A stretch of 64,000 bases of DNA from Lepus europaeus (Eukaryota > Chordata > Mammalia > Lagomorpha > Leporidae), in NCBI RefSeq assembly GCF_033115175.1, contig NC_084837.1:67231266-67295265 (forward strand), read 5' to 3'. Positions 53,745 to 64,000 of this stretch are shown piece after piece. The notes below the pieces were generated by a model. The model was not told where the DNA came from. It was given only the letters and a program-made list of their open reading frames with translations, and made no database searches. Made by a program: the position numbers and the translations under genes. Within the stretch, counting starts at the first letter, position 1, and every line of letters starts with the position of its first letter.

Positions 53745-54760
53745 ATGTTTCTCTGATGTCCTGCATGACTTAGTCCTTATCCACTACCCGAGCACTTGTT
53801 TTGCAGCTTAATATTTAAACAAATGTTTGGTTTTACAGCAGTCTCAGAGGGAGCGTTCCAGCATAACCCTGCAGGGCTTTGTGAAGATTGCTCCATTTCC
53901 CTTATTTGTTAACAATATAATAATCCAGTTCTTGAACACATAGCCAAAAATGGCTCTGCCATTACACAAGAGGAGGTGAGCCAAGAGGAGGGACTCAGCT
54001 TGTGTAATCCCTTCGATTTTCAAGAGGGTGACTTCCTCCTCTCTCACTGTGCTGTGCATTTTTATTGCCTGCTGAGTAATCCAATAGTATTGTCTACACC
54101 CTCTCTTCCTTGTATCCACCTGAACAGTGGATAGACTGTCACAGTTCATTTTCTTCCTTCTTCTTTCTTCCCTATAGTTCTTTGTCCCTGAAATTTCTTT
54201 CACATATGTCTTGCATTCATTCCTTCATCTTTGTTGCCACTGGTCAGACCTAGCCCTGGCTGGTGCCTGCATTTCTGAAACTGCCACTCAATGGGTCTTC
54301 ATGTTCATGGTTTTTCCTGCTACACCATAGACAGGCTTTTCACCACGTCCTCTGCAATGCCCAGCGCTATGCCTGAGATATAATATGCGACCATTTATTA
54401 ATTCTCCATTTTTCACTTTTTATAAATGTAAGAGTTAATTTTAAAAATGGGGAACTCAACTGAGTTTCTCCAATGTGTCCTTTGAACTTCTCCTGAAAGG
54501 TCTAAGTCATTCTAAATTCAATTTCACTAAGAACTTCCAAGGACTTTCACTCCATTAACAGAGACTGCAAACTTAAATACCAGGGCAGGGTGGGTAACTT
54601 AAATGAGTCACATAGGCTGGGTGGGGCTGGAGTGAATTGGAACCTTGTGCACAGTGGAAATGGCCAGTGACTACCCTGATCTAATCCAGTGTCTCCATGT
54701 GAGAATGTGAGCCTGATGCTAGAGAGGCCAACAAATCGGAATTTTTTGTGTGTAATATCT
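53745..54760. other. Unassigned intergenic or intronic sequence
   Basis: An open frame of 119 codons on the minus strand (53844-54203) has no recognisable domain. The block may hold a decayed LTR, but I cannot name it. Confidence 0.35.
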
Positions 54761-54761
54761 C

Positions 54762-55078
54762 CAATATTTATTTTTAATTTTTATTTATTTGAAAGGTAGA
54801 GGAGAGAGAGAGAGAAAGAGAGAGAGAGGTCCTCCATCCACTGCTTTACTCCTCAGAGGGGCACAACGGCCAGAGCTGCACTGATCCGAAGCCAGGAGCC
54901 AGGAGCTTCTTCTGGGTCTCCCATGCAGGTGCAGGGGCCCAAAGACTTGGGCCATTCTCCACTTCTTTCCCAGGTCATAGCAGATTGGAAGTGGAGCAGC
55001 CGGGACTCTAATAGGCACCCATATGGGATGCTGGCACTGCAGACAGCAGTCTTACCTGCTGTGCCACAGAGCTGGCCC
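54762..55078 (-). repeat. CSINE
   Basis: 'tttttatttatttgaaaggtagagg' to 'ccacagagctggcccc'. Confidence 0.88.
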
Positions 55079-55221
55079 CTGCACTTTGTTTCTATTACTG
55101 GAGATCAAGGTAGTTCCATGTGTGTACATCTTTGTGTTTTTCTTTCTAGTTTTGGTGGGGATGTGGGGTGTGGGGATTTGTTTTCACATTTGTTTTCCTC
55201 TGCACTCAATGAATATATTTT

Positions 55222-55540
55222 TAAAAATACTTATTTCATTTATTTCAAAATAAGAGTTACAGAGAGAGAGAGAGAGAGACAGAGAGACAGAGAGACAGAG
55301 AGAGAAAGGGAAAGAGAGCCAGTGTGGCTACCATGGCTTGAGCTTGGCCAGGAGCCTGGAACTTCATCGGGGTCTCCCACATGGGAGATCTAAGCACTTG
55401 GGCCATCTTTTGTTGCATTCTTAGGTCTGTTAGTGGGGGACTGGATCAGAAGTGAGCAGCCAGGGCTGCTCTTAGGAGTGCTCTTAGGAGATGCCAGCAT
55501 TGTAGGAGGTGACTTAACCTACTGCACTATAACGCTGGTC
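55222..55540 (-). repeat. CSINE, diverged
   Basis: 'aaaaatacttatttcatttatttc', GA-rich tract, terminus 'actataacgctggtcccc'. TSD-like tcaatgaatat / tcaataaatat on the two sides. Confidence 0.85.
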
Positions 55541-55947
55541 CCCTCAATAAATATTTTTTGATTGCATGATGTTCCACCATCATTCACTGTGTATATGCCT
55601 GCCACATAAAGGTATTGAATAAATCTACCATTAGCTAATTCATTCTTTTTAGCAGCTGTTACAGAGACCCTTCACTGTGCTGTGCAGGGCAGGTCACATC
55701 AGGCCTTTGCATGGACAGTACTCACACTGTAGTCCAATGGAATCTATTAGTCCTCTCCCGTGTCCCCCAGATATTATCCACCTGAAATACCCTTTCTTGT
55801 TTCCTCATCTTAGCTATGGCCCACAGTCCGGCCCAAGTTCCAGCTTCTCTAGCCCTTCTAGCTAACACTGATTCTACAAGTCAAATTACCTACCTTGCCC
55901 TTATGGTCTCTCAGTTATTGGTTGACATTTTGATGCACCTATTTTCT

Positions 55948-56330
55948 TTTCTTTCTTTTTTTTTTAAAGAAATGAACATCTTTACTTTTTTTTTTTTTTT
56001 TTTTTTTTGACAGGCAGAGTGGATAGTGAGAGAGAGAGAGAGACAGAGAGAAAGGTCTTCCTTTTTGCCATTGGTTCACCCTTCAATGGCCGCTGCGGCC
56101 GGCACATCTCGCTGATCCGAAGCCAGGAGCCAGGTGCTTCTCCTGGTCTCCCATGTGGGTGCAGGGCCCAAGGATTTGGGCCATCCTCCACTGCCTTCCC
56201 TGGGCCATAGCAGAGAGCTGGCCTGGAAGAGGGGCCACCGGGATAGAATCCGGCGCCCCAACCGGGACTAGAACCCGGTGTGCCGGCACTACAAGGTGGA
56301 GGATTAGCCTGTTAAGCCACGGCGCCGGCC
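55948..56330 (-). repeat. CSINE, young subfamily, with apparent 3' transduction
   Basis: Perfect 15-bp TSD atgcacctattttct at 55933-55947 and 56331-56345. Between the left TSD and the CSINE poly(T) lies an extra segment, 55948-55986, that contains 'aaagaaatgaacatctttac' and its own T-run. In the element's sense direction this is poly(A), then about 20 nt of non-CSINE DNA, then a second poly(A). Confidence 0.85.
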
Positions 56331-56609
56331 ATGCACCTATTTTCTTAGAGAGATTGAAACCTCTTGGTAGATTCAGACTCTGACTCTAATCTTTGGCCTT
56401 GTCTGTCCACAGTGACATTTGTGGAGTATCTGGACTCTTCTTGTCATTCCCTGGGGTGGTCCAGACAGTTGGTGGTATGGACAGAAAGCTGCTACAGTCT
56501 ACCAAGAGGGTAGCACTGAGCTCTGGTCACCTCCTTAGGGACAGTTGCCCAAAAGTGGGATAATTTTATTTTCCAACATCTACATCATCTCAGGAATAGT
56601 GGAAAGAAT

Positions 56610-56785
56610 GTCTGAATTTGCTTCCAAAAATCAGGGCTTCTAATCTAGCTTTTAGATTTAACTAGTATGTCATTTAACTTCTCTGAACCTATTTCAGCCT
56701 CTGTACACAGGAATAGCAATACATACTTATCTCATGGAATTGTTGCAAGAGTAAGGAAGATGATGTATGTTTTAGTATCCTATTG
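56610..56785 (+). repeat. MIR element
   Basis: 'aactagtatgtcatttaacttctctgaacctatttcagcctctgtacacaggaatagcaatacatacttatctcatggaattgttgcaagagtaagg' is a clear MIR 3' half, quoted here in outline only by its order of motifs: 'cttctctgaacct', 'cctctgta', 'tctcatggaattgttg'. Confidence 0.7.
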
Positions 56786-57110
56786 CTACTTTAGCAAATT
56801 ACTGCAGAGTTGCTGGCTTTAGTGATACAAATGTATTATTCTACAGTACTATCCTTGAAAAGTCTGGTGCAGGTCTCACTAGTCTAAAGTCAAGGTGCTA
56901 GCAGGGCCAAGTTGCTTCTGAAGCTCTAAAGGAGAATCTGTGTTCCTCTTTCAGCTTCTAGATGCTTCCCATATCTCTGGTTCATGGTCCCCTTCTTCCA
57001 TCTTCAAAGCCAGTGACTTTCCATCATTCTGACCATTGTTCCATGGCCACGCCTCCCTCTGACCACACGTGGGAAAGGTTCTCTGTTAGAATGGGTTCAC
57101 CTTCACCGAT
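56785..57110 (-). repeat. MLT1-like (MaLR) LTR, antisense
   Basis: Signature blocks 'tattgctactttagcaaattactgc', 'gtctcactagtctaaagtcaaggtgctagcagggcc', 'ttccatcttcaaagccagtgac' and 'ttcatggtcccc', in the reverse MLT1-class order. Confidence 0.6.
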
Positions 57111-57589
57111 CTCATACACAAAAGTGTTAATTGTTAAGTTAACAACAGGAGTCACTGTGCACTAACTTCCCATGCAGGACCTCTGTGCTCAATGGGTTGT
57201 ATTATGAGAGTTAACTGTAAAACTTGTTCTCAAAGATTTATATCATTTTAGTGTATTAAGTGGAAGATATGAACAGCCCTTGTCTTGACTGTTGAGGAAC
57301 AGGTTTTTTTGTGTGCAAATTGTTGAAATATTTTCTTAGTATAGAGTTGGTCTTCTGTGTATAAAGTTAATTGGAAATGAATCTTAGTGGAGAATGGGAC
57401 TGGGAATGTGAGAAGGAGGAGGAGGAGAAGTGGGAATGTTGGTTGGGGGGGCAGGTGTGGTGGGAAGAATCACTATATTCCTAAAGTTGTACTTATAAAA
57501 TGCATGAAGTTTGTATTCTTTAAATAAATGGTTTCTTTGGAGGAAAAATGGGTTGACCTGAATAATGCAAAATTCTTTCTTCCTCTTGA

Positions 57590-58450
57590 GATCCTTAATT
57601 TAATATCATACACACAAGGTCCTGTTTTCCATATAAGGTATCAGCTTCACAGGTTCTGGGGAATAGGACATCTTTGTGTGTGGGGTGCCATTGTTTTATC
57701 TATCAGAGTTCACACTCTGGATTCTAGAGATTCATGTCCATCCCACCTGCAAAGCACATTCACTCCAGGCCAAGTTCCCTGGAACTCTGAACCCATTACA
57801 GCGTCAACTCAAGTCCAAATTCTAATCTAAGTCTCGTTAAATCAAAAGACTCAGTTCCATCACCTAAATGGTCTAAGTTATGTTTACATGAGTTTGTGGT
57901 TATGATCTGTCCTGAGGCACAATTCCAGTCCATCTGTGGGCCTAATGAAACCGGAGAAACAAGTTATCTGCTCCTAAAATCCAATGCAAGACAGATGTAG
58001 GATAAAAATTATGGACATCCTACTTTTAAAAATGCAGAAGATGAGAAAGAAAACAGACTTTCAAAATCTAAAAGAACAAATTCGACTGTGTTTCAAGGCC
58101 TGAGGTAATCCTTTCTGGTTCTCAACTGTATTCCCTGGGATATCCTTCCTTTTTCAAGCAATGTAGGACATGTTTGTTGCTGGATGATTCCAGTTCATTT
58201 TGGTTTACCAATTGGTTTCCTCAGTCTATCTCTTTCCTTGGAATATCATTAAAAGTTGTAAGGAGAAATCACATACAACATTTTGGTTGGAAATTTCCTC
58301 AGCATACAAATTGTGTTTTCCACATAACTGCCATTCTGTGAAGCTTTCTGTCACTGTATAACAAGGATCCCCTTCGCCTGTGTCCATTAATGTGCTCCTT
58401 AGTTCATTCTGAGCCCTCGCCAGCGTTAGCATTCACGTTTCCACTAATAG
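57590..58450 (-). repeat. MaLR internal-region-like remnant
   Basis: 'caactcaagtccaaattctaatctaagtctcg', 'ttatgatctgtcctgaggcacaattcc' and 'aacaagttatctgctcctaaaatccaatgc' resemble MaLR internal sequence in antisense, next to the antisense LTR at 56785-57110. No coding capacity. The rest of 57110-58860 is unassigned. Confidence 0.4.
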
Positions 58451-58867
58451 TCTGTTCGTGATGACTTGGGTAATTTGTTTTCTCTATTATGCTCCTAACT
58501 TATTTCTGAATCTTTACTACATAGCCACCAATAGTCACACTTTTACACTGTGTTCAAGATAATTTAGACCCTTTTTTAAAATAAATGCTTCTCAACATTC
58601 TTCCAGCCTCTCCCATTGTCCAATCCCAAACACGCTCCAAAGCAGTGCAGAAGAGGGGAGTCAATGGCACAGCTATGCTTTCTGCTCCCCCTGAACTCCT
58701 GTTAATAATTCCTTCTTCTAGCTAAATCTAACAAGAAGCCAGAGGACAGGGGAGTCCAGGTGATATGGTTAGCCTCTCTGGGACTGAGTGTAGTAGAAGA
58801 AGGTATGGGTTGGATGCAGGGGATGGAGGGAAATGGAAACTCATTAGAATAGTTTAAAAAATTTAAG

Positions 58868-59199
58868 TTGGTGCTGGTGCTGTGGTGTAGTGGGTACAGC
58901 CACTGCCTGCAGTGCCAGCATCCCATATGGGTGCCGGTTCAAGTCCCGGCTGTTCCACTCCCAATCCAGCTCACTCTCTACTATGGCCTGGGAAAGTAGT
59001 AGAAGGTGGCCCAAGTCCTTGGACCCCTGCACCTGTGTGGGAGACCCTGAAGAAGCTCCTGGCTCCTGGTTTCAGATCGGCGCAGCTCTAGCTGTTGCAG
59101 CCATCTGGGGAGTGAACCAGTGGATGGAAGACCTCTCTCTCTCTGCCTCTCCTCTTTCTGTGTAACTCTGACTTTCAAATAAATAAATAATCTAAAAAA
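58868..59199 (+). repeat. CSINE
   Basis: 'gttggtgctggtgctgtggtgtagtggg' to 'aaataaataaataatc'. Flanked by 'tttaagtt' on both sides. Confidence 0.9.
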
Positions 59200-59328
59200 A
59201 GGAAGTTTAAGTTATCAAATAATTGATCTTTCTGGTTTATGCCTTTGTTGTTGTGCTAAGAAAGTTATTCAGAAATGGTGTAATGCCTACTTAAATGTTC
59301 CTCTAATTGTTTAATGGCTTCTTATTTT

Positions 59329-59648
59329 TTTTTAAATCATTTAATTGAAAGGTAGAGAGACATAGCAGGGGGAGAGAGATAAAGAGAAAGAGAGGAGTTA
59401 TCTCCCATCTACTGGTACAGTCCCCAAATGCACACGGTGGTTGGGGCTGGGCCAAGCTAAATCCAGGAACCAGAAACTCAGCCCAGGTGTCCTATGTGGG
59501 TGGCAGGGACCCATGCACTGAGCCATCACCTGCTGCATTGCAGGAAGCCGGAGTAGTGAGTGGAGCCAGGACTCAAACCTAGGAGCACCAGTGTGGAATG
59601 TGGACATCCCGAGTGGTGTCTTAACCACTGTGCCAAATGCCCACCCCT
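59329..59648 (-). repeat. CSINE, older subfamily
   Basis: 'taaatcatttaattgaaaggtag' to 'ctgtgccaaatgcccacccc'. Confidence 0.83.
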
Positions 59649-59688
59649 TCTATGGCTTATTTTTAACACTCAAGTATTTATATTAAGG

Positions 59689-60005
59689 GCTGCCATTGTG
59701 GTGTAGCTAGTGAAGCTGCCACCTGCAAGGCTGGAATTCCATATGGGTGCCAGTTTGTGTTCTGGATGCTCTACTTCTGATCCAGCTCCTTGCTAATAGC
59801 CTGAGAAAGCAGAGGATGACCTAAATGCTTGGACCCCTTACCACCCATGTGGGAGACCTGGAAGAAGCTCCTGGCTTCATCCTGGCCGAGCCCTGGCCGT
59901 TGTAGCCATCTGGAGTGAACCAGTGGATAGAAGAACTCTGTCTCTGTCTCTCCCTCTCTCTCTATAACTCTTTCAAATAAATAAATAAACAAACAAATCT
60001 TTAAA
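59689..60005 (+). repeat. CSINE
   Basis: 'agggctgccattgtggtgtagc' to 'aaataaataaataaacaaacaaatc'. Confidence 0.88.
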
Positions 60006-60144
60006 AAGCATTTGAATTAGGCTTTCTAACATTACAAAAAACAAAATAAAACAAAACAATGGTGAAAACATAGCACTCTCCCCCAGTGTTTGGCTCCTTT
60101 TATTCTTGGCCTACATTTTCAGCAGCTGGTAAGCTTGGCATGCC

Positions 60145-60357
60145 CTTCCTTCCTTCCTTCCTTCCTTCCTTCCTTCCTTCCTTCCTTCCTTCCTTCCTTC
60201 CTTCCTTTCTTTCTTTCTCTCTCTCTCTTTCTTTCTTTTTTTCTTCCTTCTTTCCTTCCTTTCTTTTTCTTTCTCTCTCTCTCTTTCTTTCTTTTCTCCC
60301 TCCCTCTCTCCCCCTTCCTTCCTTCTTCCTTCCTTCCTTCTTTCTTTCTTTCTTTTT
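60145..60357 (+). repeat. Compound pyrimidine microsatellite (CCTT)n, (CTTT)n, (CT)n
   Basis: Pure (CCTT)n at about 60145-60205, then mixed CTTT and CT units to about 60357. It produces meaningless Ser/Phe/Leu-rich open frames on + and Lys/Glu/Arg-rich ones on -. Confidence 0.95.
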
Positions 60358-60412
60358 AAAATATCTATTTGTTTATTTGAAGGTAGAATTACACACACAC
60401 ACATACACACAC

Positions 60413-60444
<32 letters not shown>

Positions 60445-60756
60445 AGGGAGATGGAGAGGGAGAGGGAGAGGGAGAGGGAGAGGGAGAGGGAGAGATCCTC
60501 CATCCACTGGTTTATTCTACAAATGGATGCAACAGTCAGGGCTGTGCCAGGCCAAAGCCAGAAGCCAGGAACCTCCTCTGGGTCTCCCACATGGGTGCAG
60601 GGGTCCAGGAACTTGGGCCATCTTCCACTGCTTTCCCAGAGGCATCAGCAGGGAGTTGGATCAGAAATGGGACAGCCAGGACCTGAACCAATGCCCACAG
60701 GGGATGCCAGCACTGCAGGCTGGGGCTTAACCCACTGAGCCTCAGTGCCAGCCCCT
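60358..60756 (-). repeat. CSINE with (CA)n and (GAGAGG)n expansions
   Basis: CSINE with, on its tail side, (AC)n at 60391-60412, (GA)n, and a 6-bp repeat gagagg at about 60434-60495. Terminus 'cctcagtgccagcccc'. The microsatellite at 60145-60357 directly precedes the tail. Confidence 0.88.
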
Positions 60757-61006
60757 GCTATTCTTTCTTTAGCACCTAAAACTAATAGGCTGGGAATGGG
60801 GCCAGAACTGAGGTGTGGAAATTTCTATCAGCCAGGCCTTTGCATATATTAGATGCTCAGTGGACACTTGTGGAACTATTCTTAAATACAGGAGAATTGT
60901 GACCATGCAGAGTTAATGTAACTATTCTTTTATGAAGATACACTCACACATTTAGCATAGCTAAATGTAATTTAATTTGTATATCTTTTATGCAGGAAAT
61001 AAATTC

Positions 61007-61411
61007 TGTTTTTTTTTTTTTAACTTTTGCTTTATTTGGGATATGAAGTGAAGACTATATTCTTTTTTTAAAAAGATTTATTTATTCATTTGAAAGGCAG
61101 AGTTACAGAGAGGCAGAGGCAGAGGCAGAGAGAGGAAGAGAGAGAGAGAGAGAGAGAGAGAGATTGGCCATCTGCTGGCTCACTCCTCAGATGGCTGCAA
61201 CGGCTGGAGCTGTGCTGATTTGAAGCCAGAAGCCAGGAGCTTCTGGGACTCCCATGCCGGTGCAGGGGCCCAAGGACTTGGGTCATCTTCTGCTGCTTTC
61301 CCAGCAGAGAGCTGGATCAGAAGTGGAACAGCCAGGACTTGAACTGGTACCCATATGGGATGCCGGCACTGCAGGCAGTGGTTTTACCCGCTACGTCACA
61401 GTGCCAGCCCC
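61007..61411 (-). repeat. CSINE with apparent 3' transduction (second case)
   Basis: TSD aggaaataaattc at 60994-61006 and 61412-61424 (13 bp). The CSINE itself covers about 61068-61411. Between it and the left TSD are a poly(T), about 40 nt of non-CSINE sequence (61021-61062, with 'atatgaagtgaagactatat') and the CSINE tail. (GA)n at 61137-61163. Confidence 0.8.
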
Positions 61412-61584
61412 AGGAAATAAATTCCTTAAAGAAAAATACAGCCTATATTATATTTCCTGCTTTTCAGTTCTGAAAATTTAGCCACTTTATTATTGAAACA
61501 TGTTCATTATAGGAATAAACCCGAACCCAAAAAGCTCATGGAAGTCCATGTATTATTTTATAATATATGTTCTTCATGAATTTT

Positions 61585-64000
61585 TTAAAGATTTTTTTTT
61601 CTCCAGGAACCTTTTATTTAAGGAATACAGATTTGATGCATTTCATAAATACAAATTTAGAAATATAGAGATTCTTCCCACTGTACCCGCCCTGCCACCC
61701 ACTCTCCCTGCCACCCCTCTTCCTCCTCCCTCTCCTATTCCAATTCTTATTTTTTTTACTAAGATCTACTTTCAATTAACTTTATATACATATGATAACT
61801 CTACATTAAGTAAAGAATTCAACAAATTATATGAAAGAAAGAAAACCTATTTCTCAACAGTCAAGACAAGGACTGTTCAAAGTCATTGCATCTCAAAATG
61901 TTAATTTCACTTCTATAGATTACCTTTTAGGCTCTATTAGTTCTCACAGATCAGGGAGAACATATGGTATCTGTCCTTTTGGGACTGGCTTATTTCACTA
62001 AGTATTATGTTTTTCAGTTTCATCCATTTTGTTGCAAATGACAGGATTTAATTTTTTTTTTTTTTACCACTGTGTAGTATCCCACTGTGTGCATAGCCCA
62101 TAATTTCTTTACCCAGTCTTCAGTTGATGGGCATTTAGGTTGAATCCATATCTTAGCTATTGTGAATTGAGCTGCAATAAACATGGGGGTACAGATAGCT
62201 CTTTCTTATGCTGATTCATTTCCTTTGGGTAAATTCCCAGGAGTGGGATGGCTGGGTCATATGGTAGGTCTATATTCAGATTTCTGAGGTATTTCCACAC
62301 TGTCTTGCACAGTGGCTGAACCAGTTTACATTCCCAGCAACAGTGGATTAGGGTACTTTTTTCCCCACATCCTTGTCAGCATTTGTTGTTTGTTGATTTC
62401 CATATGAAAGCCATTCTAACGGGGTGAGGTGAAACCTCACTGTGGTTTTGATTTGCATTTCTCTAAAGGCTAGTGATCCTGAGCATTTTTTCATGTGTCT
62501 GTTGGCCATTTGGATTTCCTCTTTTGAAAAATGCCTGTTTAAGTTCTTTGCCCATTTCTTAACTGGGTTGTTTGTTTTGTTTTAGTTGTATTCCTTGATA
62601 TCTTTATATATTCTGGTTATTAATTCTTTATCAGTTGTATAGTTTGCAAATAATTTCTTCCATTCTGTTGGTTGCCTCTTCACTTTGCTGAGTGTTTCTT
62701 TTGCAGTACAGAATCTTCTCAATTTGATATGATCTCATTTGTCAGTTTTGGCTTTGATTGCCTGTGCCTTTGGGGTCTTATCCAACATCCTTTGCCTAAG
62801 CCAATGTCTTGCAGGGTTTCCCCAGTGTCCTCTAATAATCTGATGTTATCAGGTCATAGATTTAGGACTTTAATCCAGTATGAGTGAACTTATGTGTAAG
62901 GTGTAAGGTAAAGGTCTTGCTTCATAATTCTGCGTGTGGAGATCCAGTTTTCCTAGAGCCATTTGTTGAAGAGACTGTCCTTACTCCAGGGAGTGATTTT
63001 AGCCCCTTTGTCAAAGATAAGTTGGTTGTGGATGCTTGGATTGATTTTTTGGCATTCCTATTTGGTTCCATTGGTCTGTCCATCTGTTTTTGTACTAGTA
63101 CCAGGCTGTTTTGATTATAAGTGCTCTGTAGTATGCCTTGGAACCTGGTATTCTGATGCGTCTGGCTTTGTTTTTGTTGTATAAGATTACTTTAGCTATT
63201 CAGGGTCCCCTGTGTTTCCATATGAATTTCAGCATCATTTTTTTCTATATCTGAGAAGAATGTCCTTGATATTTTGCTTGGTATTGCATTGAATCTATAA
63301 ATTGCTTTTGGTAGTATGGACATTTTGATGATACTGATTCTTCCAACCCATGAACAAGGAAGATTTTTCCATTTTTTGGTGTCTTCTTCTATTTCTTTCT
63401 TTAATGTTTTGTAATTCTCATGGTAGAGATCTTTGATGTCCTTGGTTAAATTTATTCCAAGGTATTTGATTTTTTGTAACTATTGTGAATGAGATTGATA
63501 TTAGAAGTTCTTTGTCAGCCATGGCATTGTCTATTGATTTTTGTGTGCTTGATTTTTATATCCTACCACTTTTTTTTTTGTTCCAATATGTTTTGTTCTG
63601 ATATGAGTTCCGATGGTCTCTTAGTGGAGTCTTTTGGGTCCCCTATATATAGAATCATGTCATCTGCAAATAGGGATAGTTTGACTTCCTCCTTCCCAAT
63701 TTGTATCCCTTTGATTTCTTTTTCTTGCCTAAAACTTCCAGGACTATTTTGAATAGCAGTGGTGAGAGTGGGCATCCTTGTCTAGTTCCGGATCCTAGAG
63801 GGAATGCTTCCAACTTTTTCGCATTCAATAGGACACTGGCTGTGAGTTTGTCATATATTGCCTTGATTGTTTGAGGAATTTTCTTTCTATACCCAATTTG
63901 CTTAAAGTTTTAATCATGAAAGTGTGTTGTATTTTATAAAATGCTTTCTCTGCATCTATTGAGATAATCATATGTTTTTTTCTTCAATTTGTTAATGTGA
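61585..64000 (-). mobile_element. L1, antisense, 3' UTR and ORF2 C-terminal/RT part, continuing past the window
   Basis: A poly(T) at about 61588-61602 (the element's poly(A)) is followed by a C-rich 3' UTR (61670-61740), then ORF2 read in reverse from about 62070. The RT catalytic motif FADD is at 63659-63670 within [14 protein letters not shown]. Frameshifts and stops break the frame, for example just upstream of [12 protein letters not shown]2p is the L1 endonuclease/reverse transcriptase. The 5' part lies beyond the right edge. Confidence 0.85.
62070..64000 (-). pseudogene. L1 ORF2 reverse transcriptase and C-terminal region, broken
   Basis: In the reverse frame the RT palm segment with FADD is intact over about 70 residues (63775 to 63563), but neighbouring blocks fall in other frames. 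Plus-strand landmarks for the C-terminal part include 'gttgatgggcatttagg', 'ctgcaataaacatggggg' and 'ccatatgaaagccattc'. Compared with the older L1 in BLOC1S6 intron 2 it is clearly less decayed. Confidence 0.75.

Noticed and set aside
60086-60730. Open frame of 214 codons on +
   Set aside because: It is made of (CCTT)n/(CTTT)n microsatellite, GA repeats and CSINE sequence; the translation is low-complexity Phe/Leu/Ser and Arg/Gly runs.
49400-61500. SQOR coding exons
   Set aside because: I scanned for the FAD-binding Gly-rich start and other SQOR motifs and saw none; the link to SQOR rests only on gene order.

Overview
This is a mammalian nuclear genome window, almost certainly from a lagomorph and most likely the European rabbit. 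The evidence is the density of tRNA-derived C-repeat SINEs (CSINEs), a lagomorph-specific family, together with L1 copies of placental type and relics such as MLT1-like LTRs, MIR, L2 and MER5-like hAT elements. No bacterial, organellar or intact viral genes are visible.

One complete protein-coding gene is present on the + strand: BLOC1S6 (pallidin), a subunit of the BLOC-1 complex for lysosome-related organelle biogenesis. It has five coding exons (20593-20680, 25515-25656, 31118-31205, 33311-33397, 34078-34197). All have consensus splice sites and phases that join into an open frame of 174 codons. A CpG island with an E-box and paired ETS-type sites covers the promoter, and a 3' UTR of about 2 kb follows the stop. 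A second CpG island at about 48.3-49.3 kb carries a good splice donor. From the usual mammalian gene order (BLOC1S6 followed by SQOR, same strand) it is probably the promoter and non-coding first exon of SQOR, whose coding exons would lie beyond the window.

Layout: 1-20 kb is intergenic, with a KRAB-box retropseudogene, LTR relics, many CSINEs and an antisense L1 with an intact 5' end but no 3' half. 20-36 kb is BLOC1S6, with an old antisense L1 and several CSINEs in intron 2. 36-48 kb is SINE-rich intergenic DNA. 48-49.3 kb is the second CpG island. 49-64 kb is again repeat-dense and ends inside an antisense L1 that continues past the window.

The most interesting structures are: SINE insertions nested two and three deep with readable target-site duplications (TSDs), two CSINEs that seem to carry 3'-transduced flanking DNA, one CSINE with an inverted 5' end, a palindromic mariner-type MITE family (at least four copies) with a third internal terminal-repeat-like segment, a 33-nt U2 snRNA fragment in BLOC1S6 intron 2, and a possible alternative terminal exon of BLOC1S6. 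Repeat family names are from memory of consensus sequences; no database was searched.
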